Made by a program: the position numbers and the translations under genes. Positions 55,001-63,566 of a DNA stretch of 64,000 nucleotides are shown here, in pieces (the stretch's first letter is position 1; each line of letters opens with the position of its first letter). The stretch spans positions 124,001-188,000 of the forward strand of contig NZ_FNUD01000002.1 in assembly GCF_900106095.1 (NCBI RefSeq). The letters are read 5' to 3'. The notes under the pieces are model-generated. The model had not been told where the DNA came from, made no database searches, and saw only the letters and a program-made list of their open reading frames with translations. Source of the stretch: Pseudomonas deceptionensis (GTDB lineage: Bacteria; Pseudomonadota; Gammaproteobacteria; Pseudomonadales; Pseudomonadaceae).

Positions 55001-56023
55001 TCAACCGAGGGGTTTGCGCCCGAAAAAAGGATGACTCGGGTCGTTATAGCCCGGTGTCGAGGAATGCCCAGTCACCACCAGGTCATTGATAAACGCCTCG
55101 TCCTGGGCGGTGAAGTTGTAGTTCAACGCCGGTACATAATCTTCCCACTGCTGCTCGGTACGCGGCCCGGCAATCGCCGAGGTGATCAGGGCGTTGTTCA
55201 GCACCCAGGCCAGTGCGAACTGGCCGGCACTGATGCCACGCTGCTCGGCGTGTTCGCGGATACGCTGGGCGAGGTTGAGGGACTCCGGGCGCCATTCCGT
55301 CTGCTGCAGGCGCAGGTCGTTGCGCCCGGCGCGGGTGTCCTGGCCTGGGGCTTGGTCCGGATTATATTTACCCGTGAGGACGCCTCGAGCCAGCGGGCTG
55401 TAAGAGATCACGCCAATGCCGTAATGCTCGGCAGCCGGCAAGTGTTCGACTTCGATCTGACGGTTGGCCAGGTTGTACAGGGGCTGGCTGACGCTGGGCC
55501 GCTGGATGCCCAGCAGGTCAGCGGTACGGCTGAATTCGGCGAGTTTCCAGCCCCGATGGTTCGACAACCCGTAGCCCCGGATCTTGCCCGCGTGGATCAG
55601 GTCGTCAAGGGCGCGCAGGGTCTGGTCCACTGGCGTGTCGTGGTCTTCGCGGTGCAGGTAGAAGAGGTCGATGTAGTCGGTGTTCAGGCGCTTGAGGCTG
55701 GCCTCGACCGACGCAATGATGTACTGGCGCGAAGCACCGCTGTTGTTCGGGCCACTGCCACTGGGCTCGGGATAGCCGAACTTGGTGGCCAGTACCCAGT
55801 GCTGACGGCGCTCTGCGATCAAGCGGCCGACAACTTCTTCCGAGGCGCCGCTGTTATAGACGTTGGCTGTGTCGATGGAATTGATGCCCTGCTCGAACGC
55901 ACGGTCGGTGATGCGCCGGGCTACGTCGTCCGGGGTTTGCCCGCCGAACATCATGGTCCCCAGAGTAATGGGCGAAACCTTCACGCCGTTACGCCCCAGG
56001 TTGCGGTACTGGATGTCGCTCAT
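55001..56023 (-). CDS. Aldo/keto reductase
   Basis: NADPH-dependent TIM-barrel oxidoreductase, 340 aa. The catalytic tetrad is visible: Asp in SIDTANVYNSGASEEVVG, Tyr in the same motif, Lys in WVLATKFGYP and His in IDLFYLHREDHDTPVDQ. The cofactor-binding SPLARGVLTGKYNPDQ and AIAGPRTEQQWEDYV follow. It belongs to the YghZ/KCNAB-like subgroup. The start is ATG 56023 (AGGGAG upstream); the open frame runs 23 codons further. The substrate is unknown. It is divergent from an XRE-cupin regulator that may control it. Confidence 0.9.
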   Translation of the reverse strand: MSDIQYRNLGRNGVKVSPITLGTMMFGGQTPDDVARRITDRAFEQGINSIDTANVYNSGASEEVVGRLIAERRQHWVLATKFGYPEPSGSGPNNSGASRQYIIASVEASLKRLNTDYIDLFYLHREDHDTPVDQTLRALDDLIHAGKIRGYGLSNHRGWKLAEFSRTADLLGIQRPSVSQPLYNLANRQIEVEHLPAAEHYGIGVISYSPLARGVLTGKYNPDQAPGQDTRAGRNDLRLQQTEWRPESLNLAQRIREHAEQRGISAGQFALAWVLNNALITSAIAGPRTEQQWEDYVPALNYNFTAQDEAFINDLVVTGHSSTPGYNDPSHPFFGRKPLG

Positions 56024-56235
56024 GATGACTCCCTGCGTTGTGACCTGAAATCGAGTGGCGCCAACCTTAGTCAGCGGGGTTGAAGCGGTCAACGCCCAAC
56101 GGGGTATAACTATAGAGCCGTTTTATCAGCCTGCTGCTTATTCAATATCGGTATTTAAAGGTCTTAAATAATTATTTATAGATCTAAGCAACCATCGGTA
56201 ATCTCATGGCTTTCGGATTGCATGAAGTAGCGCCC

Positions 56236-56868
56236 ATGAACATTCCAACCGGTTTTCTCGACAGCAGCGGCAGCATCCCTTTCAGCCTGCCAGAGCGCGA
56301 TCATCGGGACGACGACCCCATGGCCAGGCGCATCAGCCAGAACCTGCGGCGCTTGCGTGACAAGGGTCAGGTGTCTCTGGATGTGCTGGCCCATTCCAGT
56401 GGCGTGCGGCGGGCGTTGATCGTGCAGATAGAAGCAGGCCGCAGCATTCCCTCGATCAAGGTGCTGTGCAGGATCGCGGGTGCGCTAAAGGTCTCGATCG
56501 CCGAATTCCTCACCCCCGTCGAACCCCATGGCGCCCTGTTGCTGCCTGCGCAAGACGGTACCCTGCAGGTCAACGCGGCCGGCACTGTGACTCGCCGCGC
56601 CTTGTACCCGGCACAAGCCGAGCCGCTGGTAGGGTTTTACGAACTGCGCCTGGGGCCCCAGGCAGAAGAACATGTGCCGGGCCACGCGCACTGCGTACAG
56701 AAAAATCTGGTGGTCGCACAGGGCCGCCTGGCGCTGAGCATTGGTGAAGAACACTTTGTGTTGCATACCGGCGATTCGATCCTGTTCCGCGCCGATCAAC
56801 CCCACACCTACCGCAACCTGCTGGACAGCGAGGCCGTCGCGTATCTGGCTCAGCCATCGTGGCGTTGA
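56236..56868 (+). CDS. XRE-cupin transcriptional regulator
   Basis: A 210-aa regulator. The HTH covers about residues 30-85 (MARRISQNLRRLRDKGQVSL, LAHSSGVRRALIVQIEAGRS), with a C-terminal cupin domain (EEHVPGHAHCVQKNLVVAQG and GDSILFRADQPHTYRNL). The start could be ATG 56236 (MNIPTGFLDSSG) or ATG 56206, 10 codons earlier; neither has a strong ribosome site. It is divergent from the aldo/keto reductase, its most likely target. Confidence 0.85.
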   Translation: MNIPTGFLDSSGSIPFSLPERDHRDDDPMARRISQNLRRLRDKGQVSLDVLAHSSGVRRALIVQIEAGRSIPSIKVLCRIAGALKVSIAEFLTPVEPHGALLLPAQDGTLQVNAAGTVTRRALYPAQAEPLVGFYELRLGPQAEEHVPGHAHCVQKNLVVAQGRLALSIGEEHFVLHTGDSILFRADQPHTYRNLLDSEAVAYLAQPSWR

Positions 56869-56872
56869 ATGG

Positions 56873-56949
56873 TTACTGCGCGAGCCAGCGCCCACAAGGG
56901 TTGCGCCTGTGCACGCTCAATAAAAAACCAGCGCGACGTAGAGCTGCTC
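56873..56949 (+). repeat. 77-bp direct repeat, copy 1
   Basis: Begins TTACTGCGCGAGCCAGCGCC and ends GACGTAGAGCTGCTC. A 76-bp copy at 57021-57096 differs at only a few positions. It starts just after the XRE-cupin gene stop. Confidence 0.85.
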
Positions 56950-56955
56950 TGGTAA

Positions 56956-57013
56956 GAGCGAGCCTGCTCGCGAAGGCTTCAAGGCCTGCTTCGCGAGCAG
57001 GCTCGCTCCCACA
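56956..57013. repeat. REP/BIME inverted pair
   Basis: GAGCGAGCCTGCTCGCGAAG and CTTCGCGAGCAGGCTCGCTC are 20-bp perfect inverted arms separated by 13 bp, followed by CCACAGG. It lies between the two 77-bp direct repeats and shares its arm with the pair at 61000-61077. Confidence 0.85.
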
Positions 57014-57020
57014 GGAATGA

Positions 57021-57096
57021 TTACTGCGCGAGCCAGTGCCCACAAGAATTGCGCCTGACACGCTCAATAAAAAACCAGCGCGACGTAGAGCTGCTC
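57021..57096 (+). repeat. 77-bp direct repeat, copy 2
   Basis: Second copy (76 bp) of the unit at 56873-56949, followed directly by a partial REP end (GCTCCCACAGGGG) and a G8-type run. It suggests duplication of a repeat-plus-REP unit with a truncated second REP. Confidence 0.85.
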
Positions 57097-57119
57097 GCTC
57101 CCACAGGGGTGGGGGGGAG

Positions 57120-58451
57120 TCAGGCGGTTTTCAGGGCGTAGCGCGAATCAGGCCGGCTCAGGCCGTAGTGCTCGCGCAAGGTGCTGCCCGCGTACTCACG
57201 GCGGAACAAACCGCGCTGGCGCAGGATCGGCAGCACTTCATCCAGGAATACTTCAAAGCCCTCTGGCAGCGACGGCGGCATCACGTTAAAACCATCGGCC
57301 GCACCACTGCGGAACCACTGCTCGATCAGGTCGGCGATCTGCACCGGCGTCCCCACCGGCACCCAATGCCCACGCGCACCGGCCAGACGGTTGATCAACT
57401 GGCGCAGGGTGACGTTCTCGCGATCAACAATGTCGATGATCAGCTTGAAGCGGCTGGACTGGCTTTCAATGCCCTCGAAGTTGATCAAGTGGCGAGGGAA
57501 TGGCGCGTCCAGATCCTGACCGGACAGGTCCACACCCAACAGGAGTCGCAGTTGCCCCAGGGAAACATGGGGCAGAACCAGCTCGTTGAGCTCATCAAAC
57601 TTGCGCCGGGCTTCAGCTTCAGTGCTGGCGATGTAGGGGCTGATGCCCGGAAGGATTTTAAGCAGGCGCGGATCGCGGCCCACGGCCCTGGCCCGGGCAC
57701 GAATGTCGTTGGCAAACTCGGTGGCGCTTTGCAGGGTCTGGTGCGCGGTAAAAATGGCTTCGGCATGTCTGGAGGCAAAGTCACGACCATCCTCGGATGA
57801 ACCGGCCTGCACTTGCACCGGCCGCCCCTGGGGCGAACGCGGTGAGTTCAACGGTCCCTTGACCTTGTAATAGGCGCCGACGTGGTTGATCGAGTGCACC
57901 TTGGTGCTGTCGGCAAACACACCGCCCGCCTTGTCCAGCACCAGTGCATCGTCTTCCCAGCTGTCCCACAGGTCACCCACCACTTGCACGAATTCTTCGG
58001 CCTGGGCGTAGCGGTCGTGGGCCGAAGGATGCTCGTCGAGGCCAAAGTTGGCAGCGGCGGCGGCCATTGACGTGGTCACGATATTCCAGCCGGCGCGGCC
58101 CTTGCTCAGGTGGTCCAGGGCACTGAACGAGCGGGCCAGGTTGTAGGGCTCGCTGTAGGTGGTGCTGGCCGTGGCGATCAGGCCGATGCGCTGGGTCACC
58201 GCCGCGATGGCCGCCAGCCAGGTCACGGGTTCAAAGCGGATGCGCAAACCTTCACGACCGCTTTCAGCCAGTGACGGCGAGTCGGCAAAGAAGATGGCAT
58301 CGAGTTTTTCACGCTCAGCACGCAACGCCAGTTGTTGGTAATAGCCAATGTCCATGGACGATTCCGGCACCGACTGCGGGTGGCGCCAGGCGGCTTCGTG
58401 ATGACCATTGGGGTAGATGAACAGGTTAAGGCTGAGCTGACGTTCGGGCAT
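57120..58451 (-). CDS. LLM-class flavin-dependent monooxygenase (NtaA/SnaA/DszA family)
   Basis: FMNH2-dependent bacterial-luciferase-like monooxygenase, 443 aa. Family signs are AIFFADSPSLAESGREGLRI near the N-terminus, LSKGRAGWNIVTTSMAAAAA, the QAGSSEDGRDFASRHAEAIF segment and the C-terminal VGTPVQIADLIEQWFRSGAA. Relatives desulfurise organosulfur compounds (DszA, SfnG) or oxidise chelators (NtaA). It ends the sulfur-type operon, 32 bp after the ATPase gene, so cleavage of an organosulfur substrate is the best guess. No flavin reductase gene is nearby. Confidence 0.88.
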   Translation of the reverse strand: MPERQLSLNLFIYPNGHHEAAWRHPQSVPESSMDIGYYQQLALRAEREKLDAIFFADSPSLAESGREGLRIRFEPVTWLAAIAAVTQRIGLIATASTTYSEPYNLARSFSALDHLSKGRAGWNIVTTSMAAAAANFGLDEHPSAHDRYAQAEEFVQVVGDLWDSWEDDALVLDKAGGVFADSTKVHSINHVGAYYKVKGPLNSPRSPQGRPVQVQAGSSEDGRDFASRHAEAIFTAHQTLQSATEFANDIRARARAVGRDPRLLKILPGISPYIASTEAEARRKFDELNELVLPHVSLGQLRLLLGVDLSGQDLDAPFPRHLINFEGIESQSSRFKLIIDIVDRENVTLRQLINRLAGARGHWVPVGTPVQIADLIEQWFRSGAADGFNVMPPSLPEGFEVFLDEVLPILRQRGLFRREYAGSTLREHYGLSRPDSRYALKTA

Positions 58452-58483
58452 GTTCCGTTCTCTGAATGATAGGTGGCAGGGGG

Positions 58484-59248
58484 TCAGTGCAATTCGGCGA
58501 AGTCACTCAGTACATCGTCGCGCAGGGCGATAAAACGGCTGTCGCTACGGTTGCGCGGGCGCGGCAGGTCGACGTCCAGAATGCGCCGGATACGGCCGGG
58601 GTTGGGCTGCATGACCACCACGCGATCGCCCAGGAACACCGCTTCATCCACATCGTGAGTGACCAGGATCATGGTGATTTTTTCCTTGGCCCAGATGTTC
58701 TGCAGCTCGCCCTGCAGGCGCGCACGGGTCAGGGCATCGAGGGCGCCCAGGGGCTCGTCCAGCAACAGCACGCTCGGGCGATTGACCAGACCGCGGGCGA
58801 TGGCCACGCGCTGGGCCATGCCACCGGAAATCTGGTGCGGGTAGGCATCGATAAAATCCTGCAGGCCCACCAGTTCAATGTGCTCGCGCACGGTGTCGCG
58901 TTTTTCCTTGGGGCTCAGGGGCGAGTTCTTGAGCGCGACCGCGACGTTCTGTTCAACGTTGAGCCAGGGGAACAGGCGGTGGTCCTGAAACACGATGCCG
59001 CGCTCCAGGCCCGTGCCCTTGATGGGTTTGCCATCGAGCAGGATGCGCCCTTCGTATTCTTCGTCCAGGCCAAGAATCAGGCGCAACAGGGTGGACTTGC
59101 CGCAACCGCTGGCGCCGACGATGCTGATGAACTCACCGGGGGCAATGTCGAGCTGGATGTTGTCGAGCACCTGCAATTGGGTCGAACTGCCCGGGCGGGA
59201 AGCAAAACGCTTGCTGATGTTTCTCAAGGTCAGGCTGTTGTTGAGCAT
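58484..59248 (-). CDS. ABC transporter ATPase, sulfonate/sulfate-ester type (SsuB/TauB/AtsC-like)
   Basis: A 254-aa ATPase with Walker A IVGASGCGKSTLLRLILGLD, Q-loop IVFQDHRLFPWLNVEQNVAV, signature ISGGMAQRVAIARGLVNRPS, Walker B VLLLDEPLGALDALTRARL and H-loop ILVTHDVDEAVFLGD. The GGMAQR variant of the signature and DHRLFPW are typical of the SsuB/TauB group. It starts at the MLNNSLTLRNISKRFASR methionine; the open frame runs 29 codons upstream. It follows the permease genes by 25 bp. Confidence 0.9.
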   Translation of the reverse strand: MLNNSLTLRNISKRFASRPGSSTQLQVLDNIQLDIAPGEFISIVGASGCGKSTLLRLILGLDEEYEGRILLDGKPIKGTGLERGIVFQDHRLFPWLNVEQNVAVALKNSPLSPKEKRDTVREHIELVGLQDFIDAYPHQISGGMAQRVAIARGLVNRPSVLLLDEPLGALDALTRARLQGELQNIWAKEKITMILVTHDVDEAVFLGDRVVVMQPNPGRIRRILDVDLPRPRNRSDSRFIALRDDVLSDFAELH

Positions 59249-59273
59249 GCTGCAATCCTTCTGAAAGTGCCGG

Positions 59274-60059
59274 TCAAACCGGTGCGATGCCATACAGGCG
59301 CTGCATCCGCCGCTCAAAAATCCGTGCCAGTGCATTGAGGCTCCAGCCCACCAGGCCGATCACCACCATGCCGAACAGCACCAGGTCCATCATGAAATGC
59401 TCGCTGCCATCGATCAGCGTATTGCCGATGCCCTCCCCCGAGACCAGCAAGTATTCGGCCCCGATGGTCGCCAGCCACGAGTACACCAGCGCCAGGTACA
59501 GCCCGGTGAAGATCGACGGCAAGGCGGCGGGCAACATGACCCCGACGATGGTTTGCCAGCGGCTGAAGCGATAAACACGCGCTACTTCCAGCAGGTTGGG
59601 CGGCACATTGCGCAGCCCGTCACAGGTGTTCACCACCACCGGCACCAGCGCTGCCAGTGACAGAAACACCACCTTGGCCACATCGCCCAGGCCGAACCAC
59701 ACCGAAATCAAAGGGATCCAGGCGAACAGCGAAATTTGCTTGAACGTGTTGAAACTCGGCCCCACCAAACGCTCGAAGTGCCGCGACAGGCCCAGCAGGC
59801 AGCCCAGCACCAGGCCCAGTGTGGTGCCGATAAAAAAGCCACTGAGGTTGCGCGCCAGGCTGGCGCTGATGGCCCGCCAGAATTTGCCCGAAGCAATCTG
59901 GTCCCAGGCCGTGGCCGCCACCTTCTCCGGTGACACCAGCAGACCGGACTGGCTCCAGCCCATGTGCGAAGCCAGCCACCACACACCTACGGCGGTAATC
60001 GGTACAACCCAGCCGCGATAGCGACGGCTGCCATGATTGATTGCCAGAGCAGTACTCAT
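59274..60059 (-). CDS. ABC transporter permease (SsuC/TauC family), second
   Basis: A 261-aa inner-membrane subunit with about six membrane segments and the EAA-type cytoplasmic loop NLLEVARVYRFSRWQTIVGV typical of SsuC/TauC permeases. The STALAINHG start follows the ATGA overlap with the upstream permease. It pairs with the permease at 60056-60958 to form a heterodimeric channel. In P. putida S-313 the AtsB permease of the sulfate-ester importer fills this role (from memory). Confidence 0.88.
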   Translation of the reverse strand: MSTALAINHGSRRYRGWVVPITAVGVWWLASHMGWSQSGLLVSPEKVAATAWDQIASGKFWRAISASLARNLSGFFIGTTLGLVLGCLLGLSRHFERLVGPSFNTFKQISLFAWIPLISVWFGLGDVAKVVFLSLAALVPVVVNTCDGLRNVPPNLLEVARVYRFSRWQTIVGVMLPAALPSIFTGLYLALVYSWLATIGAEYLLVSGEGIGNTLIDGSEHFMMDLVLFGMVVIGLVGWSLNALARIFERRMQRLYGIAPV

Positions 60060-60958
60060 GACAGGCGCCCCGCTGCAGGTGCGCGGCCACGATGCAGGCG
60101 ACGCTCGGCGTAATCGAAACCGCGATCGATCAGCAAGCCGATCGCACCGACCACCACCACGGCCGCCATCACCAGATCCAGTTGAAACAGCTGGCGACCA
60201 TAAACAATCAGGTAACCCAGCCCCTCGCTCGAAGCCACCAGTTCAACCACTACCAGCGATAGCCAGGCTTTGGTGAAGCCCAGTCTCAGCCCCGTGAACA
60301 GGGTTGGAATGGCCGCAGGCAAGACGATGAACACGACGCTCTGCCAGCGGCTGAAACCGTACGCCCGCCCCGCTTCCAGCAACCCTTTGGGCGCCTGACG
60401 AAAAGCCTGCAAGGTGCACAGCGTGATCGGCACCATCGCCGCCTTGGCGATCAGCACATACTTGAGCGGCTCGCCGATGCCGAACACCAGCAAGGCAAAC
60501 GGCAGCCAGCCCAGTACCGGTATTTGCACCAGGGCGTTGAAGGTGGGCAGCAGGTAATCCTCTACGGTTTTCGACAACCCCATGGCCAGCCCCAGCGCCA
60601 CACCGGCAAGGGCCCCCAGGGCAAATCCGACCACGACCCGCTGCAAACTGGCGGCCGCGTTTACCCACAGATCCCCGGAAGTGAACAGGTCCGACAGGGT
60701 CTCGTAAACATAGGCTGGCGGTGGCAGCACCTGCTCGGAAAGCCAGCCGCGCTCAACCCCCAGATACCACAGGCCCAGCAGCGCCAGCGGCAACAGCCAG
60801 GGCAAGGCGCTGTCACCCAGCTTCGTGGTCCAGGAAGAGGTGCGCGCCACCTCGACCTTGCGTACAGGGCGGGTCGGTGACGGCGGCAAGCGCTTGACGT
60901 TGTCCCGCGGTAGCGCCGGTGCGTACTGCTCTGGTGTGATCGTCTGTGCCTTGGCCAT
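60056..60958 (-). CDS. ABC transporter permease (SsuC/TauC family), first
   Basis: A 300-aa permease with a long polar N-terminal extension (about 50 residues, rich in Pro, Arg and Thr) before TM1 (ALPWLLPLALLGLWYLGVER). The EAA loop is GLLEAGRAYGFSRWQSVVFI. ATG 60958 follows GGGAGCC; the open frame upstream covers a REP element and is not coding. It overlaps the next permease by 4 bp. Confidence 0.88.
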   Translation of the reverse strand: MAKAQTITPEQYAPALPRDNVKRLPPSPTRPVRKVEVARTSSWTTKLGDSALPWLLPLALLGLWYLGVERGWLSEQVLPPPAYVYETLSDLFTSGDLWVNAAASLQRVVVGFALGALAGVALGLAMGLSKTVEDYLLPTFNALVQIPVLGWLPFALLVFGIGEPLKYVLIAKAAMVPITLCTLQAFRQAPKGLLEAGRAYGFSRWQSVVFIVLPAAIPTLFTGLRLGFTKAWLSLVVVELVASSEGLGYLIVYGRQLFQLDLVMAAVVVVGAIGLLIDRGFDYAERRLHRGRAPAAGRLS

Positions 60959-60999
60959 GTGCCTGGCTCCCTTGCTTGCTACAAAAAACAGAGTGTTTG

Positions 61000-61077
61000 T
61001 GTGTGGGAGCGAGCCTGCTCGCGACTGGATCGACACGACCGCGTCGCCTGCATCGCGAGCAGGCTCGCTCCCACACA
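61000..61077. repeat. REP/BIME inverted pair inside the sulfur operon
   Basis: TGTGTGGGAGCGAGCCTGCT...CGCGA (61000-61023) and its complement TCGCG...AGGCTCGCTCCCACACA (61053-61077) form about 24-bp inverted arms with a 29-bp spacer. It lies between the binding-protein and permease genes and could act as a 3' stabiliser, making the binding-protein message more abundant than the permease message. Confidence 0.85.
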
Positions 61078-61086
61078 GGGTTGCAG

Positions 61087-62181
61087 TTACTTGCCCGCGA
61101 CAGCATTACCAGCAGGCTGCTTGCCATCCGGGCCATAGGCCGTCCAGAAGTTCTCCAGCCCTTTGGTTTTGAGGGCGGTCTGCAAGTAAACGGGCTCGAA
61201 CCAGCCCTCGATGCTGACCGGGCGGCGGATAAGTTTTTCGTCCTTGGCCTGGTCCGCCACCGCCTGATAACGACTCACCAAAAAGGTGTCGATCAGCGGC
61301 GACGCCCTGTCCCGCAGGCTGACCCCGGTAAAGTCGGCGCGCAGTGAGTCCACCGGGTCGTTGCTCTTGGCCCACTCGGTGAAAACGGCATCGCGGTGGC
61401 CGTCTTCAGACGTCCATTTCGCCGCGTCCACCAGCGTATCGACGACCTTTTGCACGTTGGCCGGGTGTTCCTTTTCATAGGCACCACGCACCACCAATGC
61501 CGTCTGGCGGGTGTAGCGAACATCCTGCGCCGGGTTGTCGTAAATGATGTCGATCAGGCCTTTGTCCCGCAGCTTGAACAGTTCGCGACCGCCGAAAGCA
61601 GCATCCACACCATTGGAAACCAGAGCGGCCTGGGTGCTGCCGGTATCGAGGTTGATCACCTTGATGTCGCGCTCGGTCAGCCCGTGTTCAGCCAACAGGT
61701 TGATCGACACCAGATGGCCGTTGGTGCCGCGAAACACCGCGACCTTCTTGCCTTTAAGGTCTTCGATGCTCTTGATGTCCGAGCCCTTGGGCACGGCCAG
61801 GTAAAGATTGGCCCGTACGCCCAGGGCGGCCAGCAATTTGGTGTCCAGCCCGTTGGAGCGCCCGACCACAGCAGGCAGATCACCCTGGTAGGCGAAGTCC
61901 AGCTGCTGGTTGGACAAGGCTTCATTGACCGCAGGGCCCGCTCCTTTGAAGAAGAACCACTGCACGTCGGTGCCGCTGCCTGCGAATGCTTTTTCCAGCA
62001 ATTGCTGGTTGCGCACGATGCCCAGGGTCGAGCCGCTGAACGTGACCGGCTCACCACCCCCCGCGGTCGCAACGCCGATGCGCACTACATCGGCCTGGGC
62101 CAGAGGTGCAGCCAGCACCGCCGCCAGCACGGCGGCAATGCGGCCCTTGCGAAACAGGGCATTACGTTTGAATAAGGCCAT
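61087..62181 (-). CDS. Aliphatic sulfonate/sulfate-ester ABC transporter substrate-binding protein (SsuA/AtsR-like)
   Basis: A 364-aa periplasmic binding protein. The signal peptide is MALFKRNALFRKGRIAAVLA with cleavage near PLAQA. The mature part has the NMT1/SsuA-like fold: QWFFFKGAGPAVNEALSNQQ, LDFAYQGDLPAVVGRSNG, SIEDLKGKKVAVFRGTNGHL and LDTGSTQAALVSNGVDAAFG. ATG 62181 follows AAGGAAG at good spacing; a GTG two codons upstream is too close. It lies 39 bp after the dioxygenase gene. Confidence 0.9.
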   Translation of the reverse strand: MALFKRNALFRKGRIAAVLAAVLAAPLAQADVVRIGVATAGGGEPVTFSGSTLGIVRNQQLLEKAFAGSGTDVQWFFFKGAGPAVNEALSNQQLDFAYQGDLPAVVGRSNGLDTKLLAALGVRANLYLAVPKGSDIKSIEDLKGKKVAVFRGTNGHLVSINLLAEHGLTERDIKVINLDTGSTQAALVSNGVDAAFGGRELFKLRDKGLIDIIYDNPAQDVRYTRQTALVVRGAYEKEHPANVQKVVDTLVDAAKWTSEDGHRDAVFTEWAKSNDPVDSLRADFTGVSLRDRASPLIDTFLVSRYQAVADQAKDEKLIRRPVSIEGWFEPVYLQTALKTKGLENFWTAYGPDGKQPAGNAVAGK

Positions 62182-62220
62182 ATGCACGTCTTCCTTGGAG
62201 CAAGGGAATGGGGGGGTCAG

Positions 62221-63132
62221 TCAGGCGGCGAGGTGTTTTTTGTCGGCTTCGGTTTTCGGCGAGCGAGTGTCCGGGGTAGGCTTGAGCGCCTGGCTCAGGC
62301 GGCCGTCCACACCCACCGGCACGTCGCCGTCGATGGTGGTGCGGCGCACGATGCGCGGGGCATCGCCGTAGTCGTTGATCGCGATGTGCTGCGTGGCGCG
62401 GTTGTCCCAGATCACCACATCGCCTTCCTGCCAGCGCCAGCGCACGGTGTTATCCACATGGGTGATACGGTCGTGGAACAGGCGAATCAGTTGTCTGGAA
62501 TCGTTGCTGCTGACGCCCTGTATCTCTTTGACAAAGTGGCCCAACAACAAACTTCTTTCGCCCGACTCAGGGTGTACGCGAACCAGAGGATGTTCGGTTT
62601 CATACACTTGGGCCGTGAACTGTTCGCGATAACGCTTAAGGCCCGACTCATCGGTATTACGTGGTGTGGCATAGTCATAAACGTTGGTATGCAAGGCGCG
62701 CAAACTGTCGGCCAATTGTTTTAACGGATCTGGCAAATCGGCATAGGCCGACGCGGTATTGGCCCACACGGTGTCGCCGCCATAAGGCGGGATGACCACA
62801 CCGCGCAAGATAGAAATCTTCGGGTAATTGGCAACAAAGGTCACATCGGTGTGCCAGGAGTTGGCGCGGGTTTCCTTGGCATCCAGGTGCAGGATGGCGG
62901 CGCTTTGCTCGGCGGAGCGCACGGTTGGATGCGGAACCTGATCGCCGAAGCGTCGGGAAAACGCTTCGTGTTCGGCGTCATCCAGATGCTGATCACGGAA
63001 GAACAGCACTTTGTATTTCAACAATGCCTGATTAATAAACTCGAATGTTTCAGCACTGATATCCCCGCCCAGCTTTATGCCTTCAAGTTGTGCACCAATT
63101 CGACCTGCCACAGGTTTTATTTGAATAGTCAT
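62221..63132 (-). CDS. atsK: TauD/TfdA-family alpha-ketoglutarate-dependent dioxygenase (AtsK-like)
   Basis: Fe(II)/2-oxoglutarate enzyme, 303 aa. The iron ligands are visible: His and Asp in NSWHTDVTFVANYPKISILR and the distal His in RATQHIAINDYGDAPRIVRR, which also has the co-substrate-binding Arg. The HTDVTF variant and overall sequence resemble AtsK, the alkylsulfatase of P. putida S-313, more than taurine dioxygenase. It is first in an operon of binding protein, two permeases, ATPase and flavin monooxygenase, which supports sulfate-ester or sulfonate use during sulfur starvation. Confidence 0.88.
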   Translation of the reverse strand: MTIQIKPVAGRIGAQLEGIKLGGDISAETFEFINQALLKYKVLFFRDQHLDDAEHEAFSRRFGDQVPHPTVRSAEQSAAILHLDAKETRANSWHTDVTFVANYPKISILRGVVIPPYGGDTVWANTASAYADLPDPLKQLADSLRALHTNVYDYATPRNTDESGLKRYREQFTAQVYETEHPLVRVHPESGERSLLLGHFVKEIQGVSSNDSRQLIRLFHDRITHVDNTVRWRWQEGDVVIWDNRATQHIAINDYGDAPRIVRRTTIDGDVPVGVDGRLSQALKPTPDTRSPKTEADKKHLAA

Positions 63133-63566
63133 TGCGCCACTCCTGCCTCACGAGTTGTTGTGGACAGATCATAAAGGCATAAAAGCAGCACTGACTAATC
63201 ACTATTTATTCTAAAGATAGATAGACACTTTAATAGAACAAAGGATGTTTAAACGACTGCGAATGGTTATAAGTTTTTTGGTTGTAAGTTAATAACCAAT
63301 TAAAGAATTTCGTCGTACATAACTAACGCGCCTGTCGCCAATCAGGCGATTGGTGCTCTCGGATGTTTCACAGGAATGAAAGCGAATCGTCGTACGAATT
63401 ACCTGATTATCTCTAGCTAGGCTCACCTAGCTGACCGCCCTTCTATGGCGGCTTAATGTCTGGAGAGCCTATGAACAACACAGAACACTTAACTGCCCAA
63501 TGGCACTTGCAAAAGAAACGAGCAGAGGCCAACGTAATGACAAACGTCATTACACGAGTCAAAACC
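63133..63566. other. Divergent regulatory region of the sulfur operon and toxin-antitoxin locus
   Basis: AT-rich spacer of about 430 bp with no clear gene. It holds an inverted repeat TTGGTT-N10-AACCAA (63278-63299), a stem CCAATC-n-GATTGG (63339-63354), and an open frame continuous with the antitoxin that starts at ATG 63471 after TGGAGAG. I could not assign promoter boxes. Confidence 0.4.
63535..63554. promoter_or_regulatory. Perfect palindrome upstream of the antitoxin gene
   Basis: GTAATGACAAACGTCATTAC has eight-base arms with a 4-base centre, 13 bp before ATG 63567. Antitoxins of the RelB/DinJ class autorepress through such palindromes. It also contains the alternative start ATG 63537. 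Confidence 0.7.
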
